From Methylococcaceae bacterium (GTDB lineage Bacteria; Pseudomonadota; Gammaproteobacteria; Methylococcales; Methylomonadaceae): DNA of 35,369 nucleotides. Within the stretch, counting starts at the first letter, position 1. Every line of letters starts with the position of its first letter. Shown one piece after another: positions 8,258 through 17,110 of the stretch. The stretch is taken from positions 1 through 35,369 of the forward strand of contig BJHG01000015.1 of assembly GCA_014191975.1 (NCBI GenBank), in the 5' to 3' direction. The notes beneath the pieces were generated by a model, which was given only the letters and a program-made list of their open reading frames with translations, ran no database searches and was not told the origin of the DNA. A program made the position numbers and the translations under genes.

Positions 8258-8833
8258 CTAAACACTTACGCCAAAAGAAGTCGCTAACGGAGCCAATCCA
8301 CCTGAAAAACCTTGTCCAACTGCACGGAATTTCCAATCACCGCCATTACGATACAATTCACCGAAAATCATTGCTGTTTCAGTAGAAGCATCTTCGCTCA
8401 AATCATAACGTGCTAACTCCACGCCACCGTCTTCGTTAATCACACGAATATAAGCGTTTCTGACTTGCCCAAAATTTTGGTGTCGGGTTTCGCCTTCATG
8501 AATCGTGACGCAAAAAGTAATTTTATCTAAATCAGCAGGGACTTTTGATAATTCGATATTTAAGGTTTCGTCATCGCCATCACCCGCACCGGTTCTATTA
8601 TCACCCATGTGTTGAACTGCACCATCTGCGACAACTTTATTATTGTAAAAACAGAAATCGCCATCGTTTCTAACTTTACCGTCAGCTTTAAGTAAAAAAG
8701 CATTTGCGTCTAAATCAAACGCCGCGCCATCGGTTGAACGCTCTGCCCACCCTAAACCCACTACTATTTTGTTAAGATTTGGTGCTTCTTTGCTTAAATT
8801 AACATTGCCGCCTTTGCTTAATGAAACTGCCAT
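8258..8833 (-). CDS. terD: TerD/TerE-type calcium-binding stress protein
   Basis: The 191-aa length equals that of classical TerD/TerE. The order is [32 protein letters not shown], then the calcium-site motif [13 protein letters not shown] (residues 77-89), RNAYIRV and [18 protein letters not shown]. The family is associated with resistance to tellurite, phage and colicin stress, but the biochemical role is unsettled. It is first in a three-gene operon with a second terD paralogue and creA. TerD versus TerE cannot be separated by eye, so the symbol is provisional. Confidence 0.9.
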   Translation of the reverse strand: MAVSLSKGGNVNLSKEAPNLNKIVVGLGWAERSTDGAAFDLDANAFLLKADGKVRNDGDFCFYNNKVVADGAVQHMGDNRTGAGDGDDETLNIELSKVPADLDKITFCVTIHEGETRHQNFGQVRNAYIRVINEDGGVELARYDLSEDASTETAMIFGELYRNGGDWKFRAVGQGFSGGLAPLATSFGVSV

Positions 8834-9039
8834 TTTGTACGCTCCAAATTTATTATTATGAATTTAAAAAAAACGCTTTCACGCAGGTTTATTATGCGGG
8901 TTCAATGTGTAAAAACAAGGTCAATCTTTTTACTTTCTGTAACGATTTTTTTGCAATCTGTCAACGTAGTTTAACTCGAAATTTTCTGCTAGACTTAACT
9001 CGCAGTTTCAGAAAAACAATAATAAATGAGAGAACAATG

Positions 9040-9073
9040 AAGCGTGGTTTGATAACAAAACCACGCTTTTTTT
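9040..9073 (+). terminator. Orphan intrinsic terminator upstream of dnaB
   Basis: An 11-bp perfect stem (AAGCGTGGTTT at 9040-9050, AAACCACGCTT at 9058-9068) with a 7-base loop is followed by a T-run to 9073 on the + strand. No supported + strand gene ends here, because terD upstream is divergent. It therefore ends either a short RNA begun in 8834-9040 or an attenuated dnaB leader. The rest of 8834-9106 holds no supported gene. Confidence 0.75.
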
Positions 9074-9106
9074 AGCTGTATCGCTTTAATCATCCCCTGA
9101 GAAACC

Positions 9107-10507
9107 ATGTCTGAAAGTTATTTACTTGAGCGCGATCCTGCCCTTGATTCATTAAAATCGCCACCTAATTCCATTCATGCTGAGCAGTCTGTTTTAGGGT
9201 CATTGATTATTGAAAATAGCGCGTGGGACACGGTTGCTGACAAACTTTCAGAAGTTGATTTTTATCTTCGTTCACACAAACTTATTTTTCGTGCAATTGC
9301 TCAATTAGCAGAACAACAAATTCCTTTCGACATTATTACGTTATCAGAATCATTGAAATCGTTGGGGAAATTAGATTCTGTTGGTGGATTATCGTATTTA
9401 ATTGTGCTGTCGAAAGACACGCCCTGTGCCACGAATGTTGAAGCGTATGCCAACATCGTGCGCGATAAATCAATTTTACGGCAGTTAATTAGCGCAGGGA
9501 CAACGATTGCAAATTCGGTTTATCAAACCGAAGGTCGTGCAACACAAGAATTACTCGAAAATGCGGAACAACTCGTTTTTAAAATCGCGGAACAAACTCA
9601 AAAATCCAATGAAGGCGGTTTTGTTGGCATTCGTGCATTAGCGAAAAAAACCATTGAAAAAATTGAATTACTCGCTGAATTAGAAGGTGGAATTACTGGT
9701 GCGGCAACGGGATTTGACGATTTAGATACTCTTACATCTGGATTACAACCATCCGATTTAATTATCATTGCTGGTAGACCGTCGATGGGGAAAACGACAG
9801 TGGCAATGAATATCGCTGAAAATTTTGCAATTAAAAATCAAAAACCCGTAGCAATTTTCAGTATGGAAATGCCTGGTGACGCGATTGTAATGCGAATGAT
9901 GTCATCACTTGGAGGTATTGAACAACAACGTGTAAGGTCGGGCGATTTAGATGACAATGATTGGCCGCGTTTGACAACGGCATTAACGATGCTAAATAGC
10001 ACCAAACTTTTTATTGATGATAGTGCCGCGCTTACACCAAGTGAAATTCGGGCAAGAGCTCGGCGATTGGCGCGTGAACACGGGCAATTAGGATTGATTG
10101 TAGTAGATTATTTGCAATTGATGAATTCTCCGACGAGTGGCGAAAGTCGTGTTCAACAAATTTCCGATATTTCACGAGGATTGAAAGCCCTGGCAAAAGA
10201 ATTAAACGTCCCTGTTATTGCATTGTCACAGTTGAATCGTAATTTAGAACAACGTCCCAATAAGCGTCCCGTTATGTCAGATTTGCGTGATTCGGGTGCT
10301 ATTGAGCAAGACGCGGATTTAATTTTATTTATTTACCGTGACGAAGTGTATAACGAACAAAGTCCCGATAAAGGCACAGCAGAATTGATTATCGGTAAAC
10401 AACGAAATGGACCGTTAGGCACCGTACGATTAATGTTCCAAGGTGCATTTTCACGCTTCCAAAATTGCGCGAATCCAAGTCACTACAGTTCTTTTAGTGA
10501 CGAATAA
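9107..10507 (+). CDS. dnaB: Replicative DNA helicase DnaB
   Basis: The 466-aa protein is the hexameric 5'-3' helicase that unwinds DNA at the replication fork. The N-terminal primase-interacting domain (about residues 20-120, HAEQSVLGSLI) is followed by a RecA-like domain with Walker A GRPSMGKT (223-230), Walker B VVDYLQL (332-338) and the DnaB motif SDLRDSGAIEQDADLILF. Length is normal and no intein interrupts the motifs. It is preceded by the orphan terminator and followed by nadA after 29 bases. The common rplI neighbour is not present in this window. Confidence 0.97.
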   Translation: MSESYLLERDPALDSLKSPPNSIHAEQSVLGSLIIENSAWDTVADKLSEVDFYLRSHKLIFRAIAQLAEQQIPFDIITLSESLKSLGKLDSVGGLSYLIVLSKDTPCATNVEAYANIVRDKSILRQLISAGTTIANSVYQTEGRATQELLENAEQLVFKIAEQTQKSNEGGFVGIRALAKKTIEKIELLAELEGGITGAATGFDDLDTLTSGLQPSDLIIIAGRPSMGKTTVAMNIAENFAIKNQKPVAIFSMEMPGDAIVMRMMSSLGGIEQQRVRSGDLDDNDWPRLTTALTMLNSTKLFIDDSAALTPSEIRARARRLAREHGQLGLIVVDYLQLMNSPTSGESRVQQISDISRGLKALAKELNVPVIALSQLNRNLEQRPNKRPVMSDLRDSGAIEQDADLILFIYRDEVYNEQSPDKGTAELIIGKQRNGPLGTVRLMFQGAFSRFQNCANPSHYSSFSDE

Positions 10508-10536
10508 TTTTTCACTTTTTTACGAGACACACAAAA

Positions 10537-11625
10537 ATGACCTTATCAATTCATGATTACGCCACTTTAACTGACGAAGAATGCGATGCTCGGATTGTGG
10601 CAGCGAAATCCACATTGGGCGACCGCTGTGTAATTTTAGGACACCATTACCAACGTAACGAAGTGTTCAAACACGCCGATTTTTCAGGCGACTCGTTAAA
10701 ATTGTCTAAAGATGCTGCACAATCTAACGCAGAATTTATCGTATTTTGTGGCGTGCATTTTATGGCAGAAGTCGCAGATATTTTGTCTCGTCCCGATCAA
10801 ATTGCGATTTTACCCGATTTATCAGCAGGTTGTTCGATGGCAGATATGGCTAATTTGATGAAAGTGAATCAATGTTGGTCAGAATTAGCCCAAGTTTTAG
10901 ACGTTGAAAACGAAGTCACACCGGTTACTTACATCAATTCAGCAGCAGATTTGAAAGCCTTTTGTGGTGAACACGGTGGTATCGTTTGTACTTCCTCAAA
11001 TGCAGAAAAGATTTTAGATTGGAGTTTTTCACGCCGTGAAAAAGTATTGTTTTTTCCAGATCAACATTTAGGTCGCAACACCGCGCATCGAATGGGAATG
11101 CCGTTAGATGAAATGGTGGTTTGGGATTTTACAAAACCAATGGGGGACTTGACGGTTGAAGAAATCAAAAATGCCAAAATGATTTTATGGAATGGTTTTT
11201 GTTCTGTACATCAAATGTTTAAACCAGAACATATTGATAATTTTCTCGAAAAGTTCCCTGAAACGAAAATCATTTCACACCCAGAAGCGTCTTTTGAAGT
11301 TTGTGAAAAATCGGATTACGTAGGTTCTACCGAATTTATTTTGAAAACAGTTCGTGCGTCCGAAGCAGGAAGTCGCTGGCTCGTCGCGACCGAATTAAAT
11401 TTAGTCAATCGTTTAAACGAAGAATGCCAAGCAGACGCTAAAAATGTCCATTTCATGTCGCCAATGCTTTGTATGTGTTCCACGATGTTTAGAACTGACC
11501 CGCAACATTTGGCGTGGGTTTTGGAAAATTTAGTAGCGGGGAATGTTGTAAATCAAATTTCGGTTTCTGAAAAAGAGTCACTTTTAGCAAAAGAAGCCTT
11601 AAATGCTATGTTGACGGTGGTTTAA
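10537..11625 (+). CDS. nadA: Quinolinate synthase NadA
   Basis: NadA condenses iminoaspartate with dihydroxyacetone phosphate to quinolinate, the first committed product of NAD synthesis, using a [4Fe-4S] cluster. The 362-aa protein shows VILGHHYQRNEV near the N-terminus, FCGVHFMAE, DLSAGCSMADM (C99), NGFCSVHQMF (C222) and MLCMCSTMFRTDP (C312/C314), which contain the likely cluster ligands. The C-terminus HLAWVLENL is typical. No nadB or nadC adjoins. The next reading frame starts 2 bases after the stop. Confidence 0.96.
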   Translation: MTLSIHDYATLTDEECDARIVAAKSTLGDRCVILGHHYQRNEVFKHADFSGDSLKLSKDAAQSNAEFIVFCGVHFMAEVADILSRPDQIAILPDLSAGCSMADMANLMKVNQCWSELAQVLDVENEVTPVTYINSAADLKAFCGEHGGIVCTSSNAEKILDWSFSRREKVLFFPDQHLGRNTAHRMGMPLDEMVVWDFTKPMGDLTVEEIKNAKMILWNGFCSVHQMFKPEHIDNFLEKFPETKIISHPEASFEVCEKSDYVGSTEFILKTVRASEAGSRWLVATELNLVNRLNEECQADAKNVHFMSPMLCMCSTMFRTDPQHLAWVLENLVAGNVVNQISVSEKESLLAKEALNAMLTVV

Positions 11626-11627
11626 AA

Positions 11628-11741
11628 ATGACGAATTACGAAAAAAGTAAAACCGCACGGCGGGTAGCTGCCATCGCTTTTTTAGTTTTTATGACATTTA
11701 TTTTAGGTGGAACATATTTATCACAAAACGGAGTTATCTAA
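11628..11741 (+). CDS. 37-aa single-helix membrane peptide
   Basis: ATG 11628 to TAA 11741 encodes MTNYEKSKTARRVA, followed by a hydrophobic helix of about 20 residues (AIAFLVFMTFILGGTYL) and SQNGVI. The basic N-terminus predicts N-in topology. It begins 2 bases after nadA and ends 1 base before the DUF1244 ATG, so it fits an operon exactly. No family is recognised. It is short, but its placement and its textbook transmembrane pattern support a real gene. Confidence 0.5.
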   Translation: MTNYEKSKTARRVAAIAFLVFMTFILGGTYLSQNGVI

Positions 11742-11742
11742 A

Positions 11743-12042
11743 ATGACACCAATACAACAAACTGAATTAGAAGCAGCAGCATTTCGGCGTTTAGTTTCAC
11801 ATTTGCAAACGCACACTGAAGTTCAAAATATCGAATTGATGATTCTGGCTGATTTTTGCCGTAATTGTTTAGCAAAATGGTTCACGGCAGCAGCAGCGGA
11901 AAATGATGTTGCAATGGATTATGAGCAAGCACGAACGCTAATTTATGGCATGCCTTACAGCGAATGGAAGGATAAATTTCAAATTGACGCAACACCTGAA
12001 CAACTCATCGCTTATGATGTAAAAAAGGAACTGGAACTGTAA
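11743..12042 (+). CDS. DUF1244 family protein
   Basis: From ATG 11743 the product is 99 aa. The sequence ELEAAAFRRLVSHLQ, VQNIELMILADFCRNCLAKWF and YGMPYSEWK matches the conserved DUF1244 pattern, a small helical cytoplasmic family of unknown function common in proteobacteria. The upstream in-frame start (11707) would overlap the 37-aa membrane peptide and precedes the conserved region, so 11743 is preferred. The CRNC motif might bind metal, but that is only inference. The methyltransferase starts 5 bases after its stop. Confidence 0.87.
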   Translation: MTPIQQTELEAAAFRRLVSHLQTHTEVQNIELMILADFCRNCLAKWFTAAAAENDVAMDYEQARTLIYGMPYSEWKDKFQIDATPEQLIAYDVKKELEL

Positions 12043-12047
12043 AAAAA

Positions 12048-12776
12048 ATGAGCGAAAAATACGACGCGATGTTTTCGGGTTTAATTGGCGAAGATTACGA
12101 CATGCTCAATTTAATTTGTCCGTTGGCGACAAAAATGAGTCATTTGGTTGGAGAAACCTTGAAAGATTTTTCCGCAAATAAAACTGAAAAATTGAATGTT
12201 GTTGAATTGGGCGGTGGTACAGGAATCACGACATTAGCGTTATTGAATGCGAGTGAAAACACCCAAATTCTAAGTATCGACAACGAACCCGTAATGCAAA
12301 ATCAAGCCAAACAAAATTTAAACGCATGGGTTGAAAAAGGGCAACTTACATTTTTAGAAAATGACGTATTGACGGCATTGAAAAATTTACCTGAAAATAG
12401 TGTTGATGTGATTGCATCGGCTTATACGCTGCACAATTTTTTGAATTCTTATCGCGCTGACGTTGTGATTGAAATGTTCCGTATTTTAAAATCAGGCGGT
12501 AAATTTATCAATGGCGACCGCTATGCACTTGATGATATTTCACATCATACTCGTGCTACGCAATTTGAAGTTGCTGATTATTTTCGGATTCTAATTGCTG
12601 AAAATAAATTGGATTTACTACAGCATTGGATTATTCATTTGTTCAATGATGAATCTGAAAATCACGTTATGCGTGAAACGGTCGCGTTGGCACAATTGAG
12701 AAATGCAGGTTTTTCGGCAGTCACTTTAATAAATCGGGTTGCAGTAAATGCATTGGTTACGGCTGTAAAAGCGTAG
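12048..12776 (+). CDS. Class I SAM-dependent methyltransferase
   Basis: The 242-aa protein has SAM-binding motif I ELGGGTG (residues 53-59), an acidic end of strand 2 (ILSIDNEP), and motif IV-like VDVIASAYTLHNF, followed by MFRILKSGGKFINGDRY, typical of small-molecule or quinone-type methyltransferases. The substrate is not evident. Its 3' end overlaps the convergent cobQ gene by 20 bases, with no terminator between them. It is in series with the DUF1244 gene. Confidence 0.82.
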   Translation: MSEKYDAMFSGLIGEDYDMLNLICPLATKMSHLVGETLKDFSANKTEKLNVVELGGGTGITTLALLNASENTQILSIDNEPVMQNQAKQNLNAWVEKGQLTFLENDVLTALKNLPENSVDVIASAYTLHNFLNSYRADVVIEMFRILKSGGKFINGDRYALDDISHHTRATQFEVADYFRILIAENKLDLLQHWIIHLFNDESENHVMRETVALAQLRNAGFSAVTLINRVAVNALVTAVKA

Positions 12777-14141
12777 TCAAATCTAAATTTTCACGCACCA
12801 TGTTTGTGAAAGCGTTAATGGTTTCTTCTCGGTAAACCGTGTAATCAAAACCTTTATACGCAGGATTTAACTTTTTGAAATACGCGCTACGAAATTTATT
12901 ATTATCAAAAATGCCGTGAATGTGTGTCCCAGAAATGTTTTCAACGTCATAAAACAACGGATAACGCGCCAATTTCCCACAATGAATTTCGTAACCGGTT
13001 ACGTCAAAGCCAAAAACTGAATACACACCGCGTTTTAAAATTTTTGGTTGCTGATATGTTACGGTGTCAGCAATGAAACCAAAACCTGTTTCAAAACTTG
13101 GCATGTCAGCTTCTAAACCTTCCGAATCATTCAACGCTTCACATAGCATTTGATAACCGCCACAAATTCCAAAAATCGCTTTTTCAAATTGTTGGATTTC
13201 AGCAAATAACCCTTCCGCTTTCAGCCAACGTAAATCCGAAATTACACTTTTACTGCCAGCAAGCAAAATTAAATCAAAATCGGCAAGTGTTTGAAAACTA
13301 TGAATCAACGTCACATCTAATTCATCGTCCGCCATAAAAACGTCTAAATCATTGTAATTACTCAGACGTGGTGTAGCAATCACAGCTACTTTTAACTTTA
13401 TTTCATTTCGTCTTTGAGTGTAATTTTGCAATGATTGTGAATCTTCCATGTCGATATTGAGCGGCAAAAATGGTAATACCCCCAAAACTGGTACGCCAAA
13501 TCTTTCACGAATAATTATTTCTCCCGTGTCGAAAAATCGTCTGTCACCGCGAAATTTATTGATAATTATGCCAACCACATTTTTACGAATATCAGGCGCA
13601 AGTAATTCTAACGTCCCGTAAATTGACGCGAACACACCACCACGTTCAATATCAGCAACTAGAATAATGTTGGGTTCGAATATTTGCGCGATGAATGTAT
13701 TCGATAAATCTTTATGTAATAAATTCAATTCGACGGGCGAACCTGCACCTTCGGCAATCACCAATTCGTAATCGCTTAAAAGTTGTGAAAATGAATTTTT
13801 TACATGAATTTTCAATGTATCGAGTTCATCGTAATATTCTGCAACACCTTGATTTTTATGTACCAAGCCATTGACAATAACTTGCACACTGCCATTTCCA
13901 TGGGATTTCAATAAAACAGGATTAAATAAATAACTCGGTTCAACGCGAGCAGCTTCGGCTTGAAAGCATTGGGCGCGTGAAATTTCACGACCTTCAATTG
14001 TGACGCTGGAATTATTCGATACGTTTTGCGCTTTGAATGGTGCAACACGAACACCTAAATCCGAAAAATACGACACAACGCCATCACAATACTGGTTTTT
14101 CCTGCATCAGAACTTGTGCCAAAAACCAAAATCGGTTTCAT
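12757..14141 (-). pseudogene. cobQ: Cobyric acid synthase CobQ, frameshifted after the P-loop
   Basis: CobQ amidates adenosylcobyrinate diamide with glutamine in cobalamin synthesis. The true start is ATG 14141, which overlaps the MOSC stop (ATGA) and gives MKPILVFGTSSDAGKTSIVM, the ATP-binding P-loop. This frame ends at TAG 14055-14057. The rest (FSDLGVRVAPFKAQNVSNNS...) runs in the -1 frame to 12757 and includes the glutaminase part, with GICGGYQML (Cys nucleophile) and IHGIFDN. Adding one T to the run at 14064-14068 restores a 461-aa protein. As written, only a 28-aa peptide or an N-terminally truncated protein (GTG 14076) lacking the P-loop can be made. A sequencing indel is possible. Confidence 0.85.
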
Positions 14142-14971
14142 GATTCAAAAATTGGAGGTTGTTTTTTGCCTGAAATTTTTATCTCAACAATATCACCCAC
14201 TTTCAAATTTCCATTTTGGTTATGTAACGCATTTTGTCCAAAATAAATTTTATTTTGCCATTTTCGTAAACGATTCAACATAGTTAGTGGCTCTTTTGTG
14301 ACATCTGCTGTTTTGGGATTTATCCCTGGAATGGAACAACGCGAACACGGTTTTGGCAATCGGAAATCAATCTCGCCAATTCTAATTTCACGCCAAGAAT
14401 CTTCAGCGTAAGACTCACAACCTGAAATCACTAAATTCGGACGAAATCGCGCCATTTCAATAGAATTTTCAAGTTCGGAATTTAGCGCATTCAAGGAATT
14501 TTCAGACACAATCAAAAACGGAAAACCATCTGAAAATGCCACACGGTCTGTGTTATTTGCGTATTTTAAATCAACACCACGTTTCGTTTTGGAGGGTAAA
14601 TAAACAAGCCGACAAGGCATTTCCAAAATCGCACTAAACCACGCATCGGCATCATTTGAAACGTGTTGTGCATCGCAACAATCTTCCCAAACGGTACTTT
14701 GAATAATTGCACCACCTTTCAATTCCAACGACAAGGAAAAATCTGAAAAATTCGGTGCTGACAAAATCAATTCTGAATCGGTCAATCGAGTTTGAATCAA
14801 CACCATTTTAGGCAATCGTCGTTGACTTAAAAATTGCCCATTTTCGTCAACTAACATCCATTGACGGTCGTATTTCAAACCCGTTTCAACAACGTCCCAT
14901 TCTGAAATACGAATGCCCGCAAGTGATTTTACGGGATAAATAAAAATATCACTTAACGTAAATATATTCAT
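14138..14971 (-). CDS. MOSC-domain protein (YcbX-like, no ferredoxin domain)
   Basis: The 277-aa protein has the MOSC N-terminal beta-barrel (YPVKSLAGI, YDRQWMLVDENGQFLSQR) and then the MOSC core (FRPNLVISG, WREIRIGE, PCSRCSIPGINP with C209/C212, LTMLNRLR, FGQNAL, VGDIVEI). These proteins handle molybdenum cofactor or reduce N-hydroxylated compounds. The C-terminal [2Fe-2S] domain of E. coli YcbX is missing, so an outside electron donor would be needed. It starts 12 bases after truD and overlaps the cobQ start, so it belongs to the yehS-prfB-truD operon. Confidence 0.88.
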   Translation of the reverse strand: MNIFTLSDIFIYPVKSLAGIRISEWDVVETGLKYDRQWMLVDENGQFLSQRRLPKMVLIQTRLTDSELILSAPNFSDFSLSLELKGGAIIQSTVWEDCCDAQHVSNDADAWFSAILEMPCRLVYLPSKTKRGVDLKYANNTDRVAFSDGFPFLIVSENSLNALNSELENSIEMARFRPNLVISGCESYAEDSWREIRIGEIDFRLPKPCSRCSIPGINPKTADVTKEPLTMLNRLRKWQNKIYFGQNALHNQNGNLKVGDIVEIKISGKKQPPIFES

Positions 14972-14983
14972 AAAACCATTTCA

Positions 14984-16009
14984 TCAAAGGTCAATTATTT
15001 CCCGCAACACAGCTGTTGCATAACTTCCAGCAGGCAAATTAAATTGCAATCGAAATGTGTCATCGCCATTGAATTCCCACGTTAAATTTGAAATGTTGAC
15101 ACGCAAGGCGCGGCGGTCATTTTCTAGCCCAAAGGCAATCAAACCTTTTGTTAATTCGGCATATTTCTCAATGACGTTTTGTTCCAATTCGAACGCCGAC
15201 GCGCTTAGTCGTGATTCGCCTTTGCCAAATAATACGCCAGTTGGATGCAAAGCGTTTTGGGCTAATCGAGCGTGAATATCGTCATCCATTTCATCGCACG
15301 GAAAACAACTGTGCGAACCGTCAATCATAAACACATCTCCGTTCAAACCGTGCGACCAAGTATTTTGCTCAATTCGCGCAGCTAAAATATGATTAAACAA
15401 AAATGACCGTGCCGCAGACAAATATAAACTGCGTTGTTCGCGTCCGATTTTCGCGCCTTCAAACATTGCCAACGCTTTCGCCACATTTTGACCGCCGTGA
15501 CCAAATCGTTGCGTACCATAATAATTCGGCACACCGTGATTTTTTATCGTAGTTAATTGTTCAATCGCTTTCGTTTTATCACCTTGCCATTGGCGAATCG
15601 TCAACTCAAAACGGTTATTTGCCAATGCGCCACGTTTCAATTTTCGAGCGTGGCGCGTAATCGACAGAATTTTAAAACCATCCATTTCAAAATTTTGCCA
15701 ATCTGGTTCGTCACCTTTCGGCAACCACACGCTAAACCATTGCGTCGTAATCGCGTGGCGGTCTTTCATGCCTGCAAAACCAATATCGCGCTGCCGAACA
15801 TTCGCCAATCGCGCCAATTGTCGCGCCACATATTCGGTATTTTCGCCCGTTTTTTGAATCTGCAAAAAAATGTGTTCGCCACTGCCCGACGGTTCAAATG
15901 CCAACGTTTCTTCGACAATAAAATCTTCAGGTGACCTGCGAATTTCGCCTTTTCCAGTAGGTGAGCCATAAGCGTAAGCCCAATTTGGAATGATTAGATT
16001 TTCAGACAT
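14984..16009 (-). CDS. truD: tRNA pseudouridine-13 synthase TruD
   Basis: TruD converts U13 of tRNA-Glu to pseudouridine. The 341-aa protein contains FIVEETLAF, then the catalytic motif GFAGMKDRHAITTQ (Asp83), NYYGTQRFGHGGQN, the inserted TRUD domain and the C-terminal LTWEFNGDDTFRLQFNLPAGSYATAVLREI. Length and motifs are complete. Its ATG shares one base with the prfB stop (TAATG at 16011-16007), implying coupled translation. The usual surE/pcm/rpoS neighbours are absent here. Confidence 0.96.
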   Translation of the reverse strand: MSENLIIPNWAYAYGSPTGKGEIRRSPEDFIVEETLAFEPSGSGEHIFLQIQKTGENTEYVARQLARLANVRQRDIGFAGMKDRHAITTQWFSVWLPKGDEPDWQNFEMDGFKILSITRHARKLKRGALANNRFELTIRQWQGDKTKAIEQLTTIKNHGVPNYYGTQRFGHGGQNVAKALAMFEGAKIGREQRSLYLSAARSFLFNHILAARIEQNTWSHGLNGDVFMIDGSHSCFPCDEMDDDIHARLAQNALHPTGVLFGKGESRLSASAFELEQNVIEKYAELTKGLIAFGLENDRRALRVNISNLTWEFNGDDTFRLQFNLPAGSYATAVLREIIDL

Positions 16010-17107
16010 TACAAACCACTCTTCAAACTGGCTTCAATAAAAATATCTAAATCGCCATCTAAAACGCCTTGCGTGTTTCCAACTTCTACACCCGTCCGCA
16101 AATCTTTAATCCGTGATTGATCCAACACATAAGAACGAATTTGACTGCCCCAACCAATATCCGATTTGCTGTCTTCGATGAGCTGCTGACCTTCGTTGCG
16201 TTTCCGCATTTCGAGTTCGTACAATTTCGCTTTCAACTGTTTCATCGCGGTATCACGGTTTTTATGTTGCGAACGATCACTTTGACATTGCACCACAATC
16301 CCAGAAGGCGCATGGGTTAAACGCACCGCCGATTCGGTTTTATTGATATGCTGACCACCCGCGCCACTCGCACGATAAACGTCGGTACGAATATCCGACG
16401 GGTTAATGTCGATTTCAATATCGTCATCAATTTCAGGTGAAACGAAAACCGACGCAAATGAGGTGTGTCGGCGGCTGCCCGAATCAAACGGCGATTTTCT
16501 CACCAACCGATGCACGCCCGTTTCAGTTCGCAACCAACCAAACGCATATTCGCCTTCAAAGCGAATTGTCGCGCTTTTAATACCCGCTACGTCGCCCTGA
16601 GATTCTTCAATCAATTCGGTTTTGAAGCCTTTTCGTTCGCCCCAACGCAAAAACATTCGCTCTAAAATCGAAGCCCAATCTTGTGCTTCCGTGCCGCCCG
16701 AACCGGATTGAATATCCAAAAAGGCATTATTTGCATCCATTTTCCCCGAAAACATGCGGCGAAATTCTAAATCGGCAACGTGTTTGTCAAAACCATCAAC
16801 ATCGTTGGCAACCATATCGACAGTGTCCGAATCGCCTTCTTCTACTGCCATTTCGAGCAATTCTTCCGCATCGTCCAGCCCGCGTGTCAATTCGATTAAA
16901 CCGTTCACGACGAGTTCCAATTGTCCACGTTCTTTGCCTAATTCTTGGGCGAGTTGGGGTTTTTCCCAGATTTTTGGGTCTTCCAATTCGCGTAAAACTT
17001 CGGTTAAACGTTCATGTTTAGTTTCAAAGTCAAAGATACCTCCGAAGCCCATCGATGCGGTTTTTTAAATCGGACAGTTTGTTTTTTATAGGGTTAATTT
17101 CTTGCAT
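16009..17107 (-). CDS. prfB: Peptide chain release factor 2, with programmed +1 frameshift
   Basis: RF2 reads UAA and UGA and releases the peptide. The true start is ATG 17107: [18 protein letters not shown], then CGG AGG TAT CTT TGA C, where in-frame UGA is codon 26 (17032-17030). A +1 slip on CUU reads GAC and continues DFETKHERL to 16009, giving 365 aa, the E. coli length. The upstream CGGAGG acts as the internal Shine-Dalgarno stimulator. The specificity motif SPF falls at 205-207 and the catalytic GGQ at 250-252. Low RF2 favours the slip, so the gene autoregulates. It starts 3 bases after the yehS stop and overlaps truD. Confidence 0.97.
17030..17042 (-). promoter_or_regulatory. prfB +1 recoding site
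   Basis: On the minus strand the order is AGG TAT CTT TGA C, with the Shine-Dalgarno-like CGGAGG just upstream and the shift codon CUU before UGA-C. This is the classic autoregulatory arrangement. A gene finder that ignores it would begin prfB about 18 codons late. Confidence 0.93.
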
Positions 17108-17110
17108 TGT

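Noticed and set aside
7647-8336. Longer TerD-family reading frame from 8336
   Set aside because: The extra residues overlap the upstream terD coding region in another frame and do not resemble the family; AGGA supports ATG 8249.
8821-9075. 84-aa + strand reading frame across the terD-dnaB gap
   Set aside because: It starts inside terD on the opposite strand, has no ribosome binding site or family pattern, and its end is made from the terminator hairpin itself.
15557-15934. 125-aa frame opposite truD
   Set aside because: It is antisense to a complete TruD domain and has no start signal or family pattern.
16009-17052. prfB beginning at 17052
   Set aside because: That start ignores the codon-26 UGA frameshift; the first 25 codons from 17107 match RF2.
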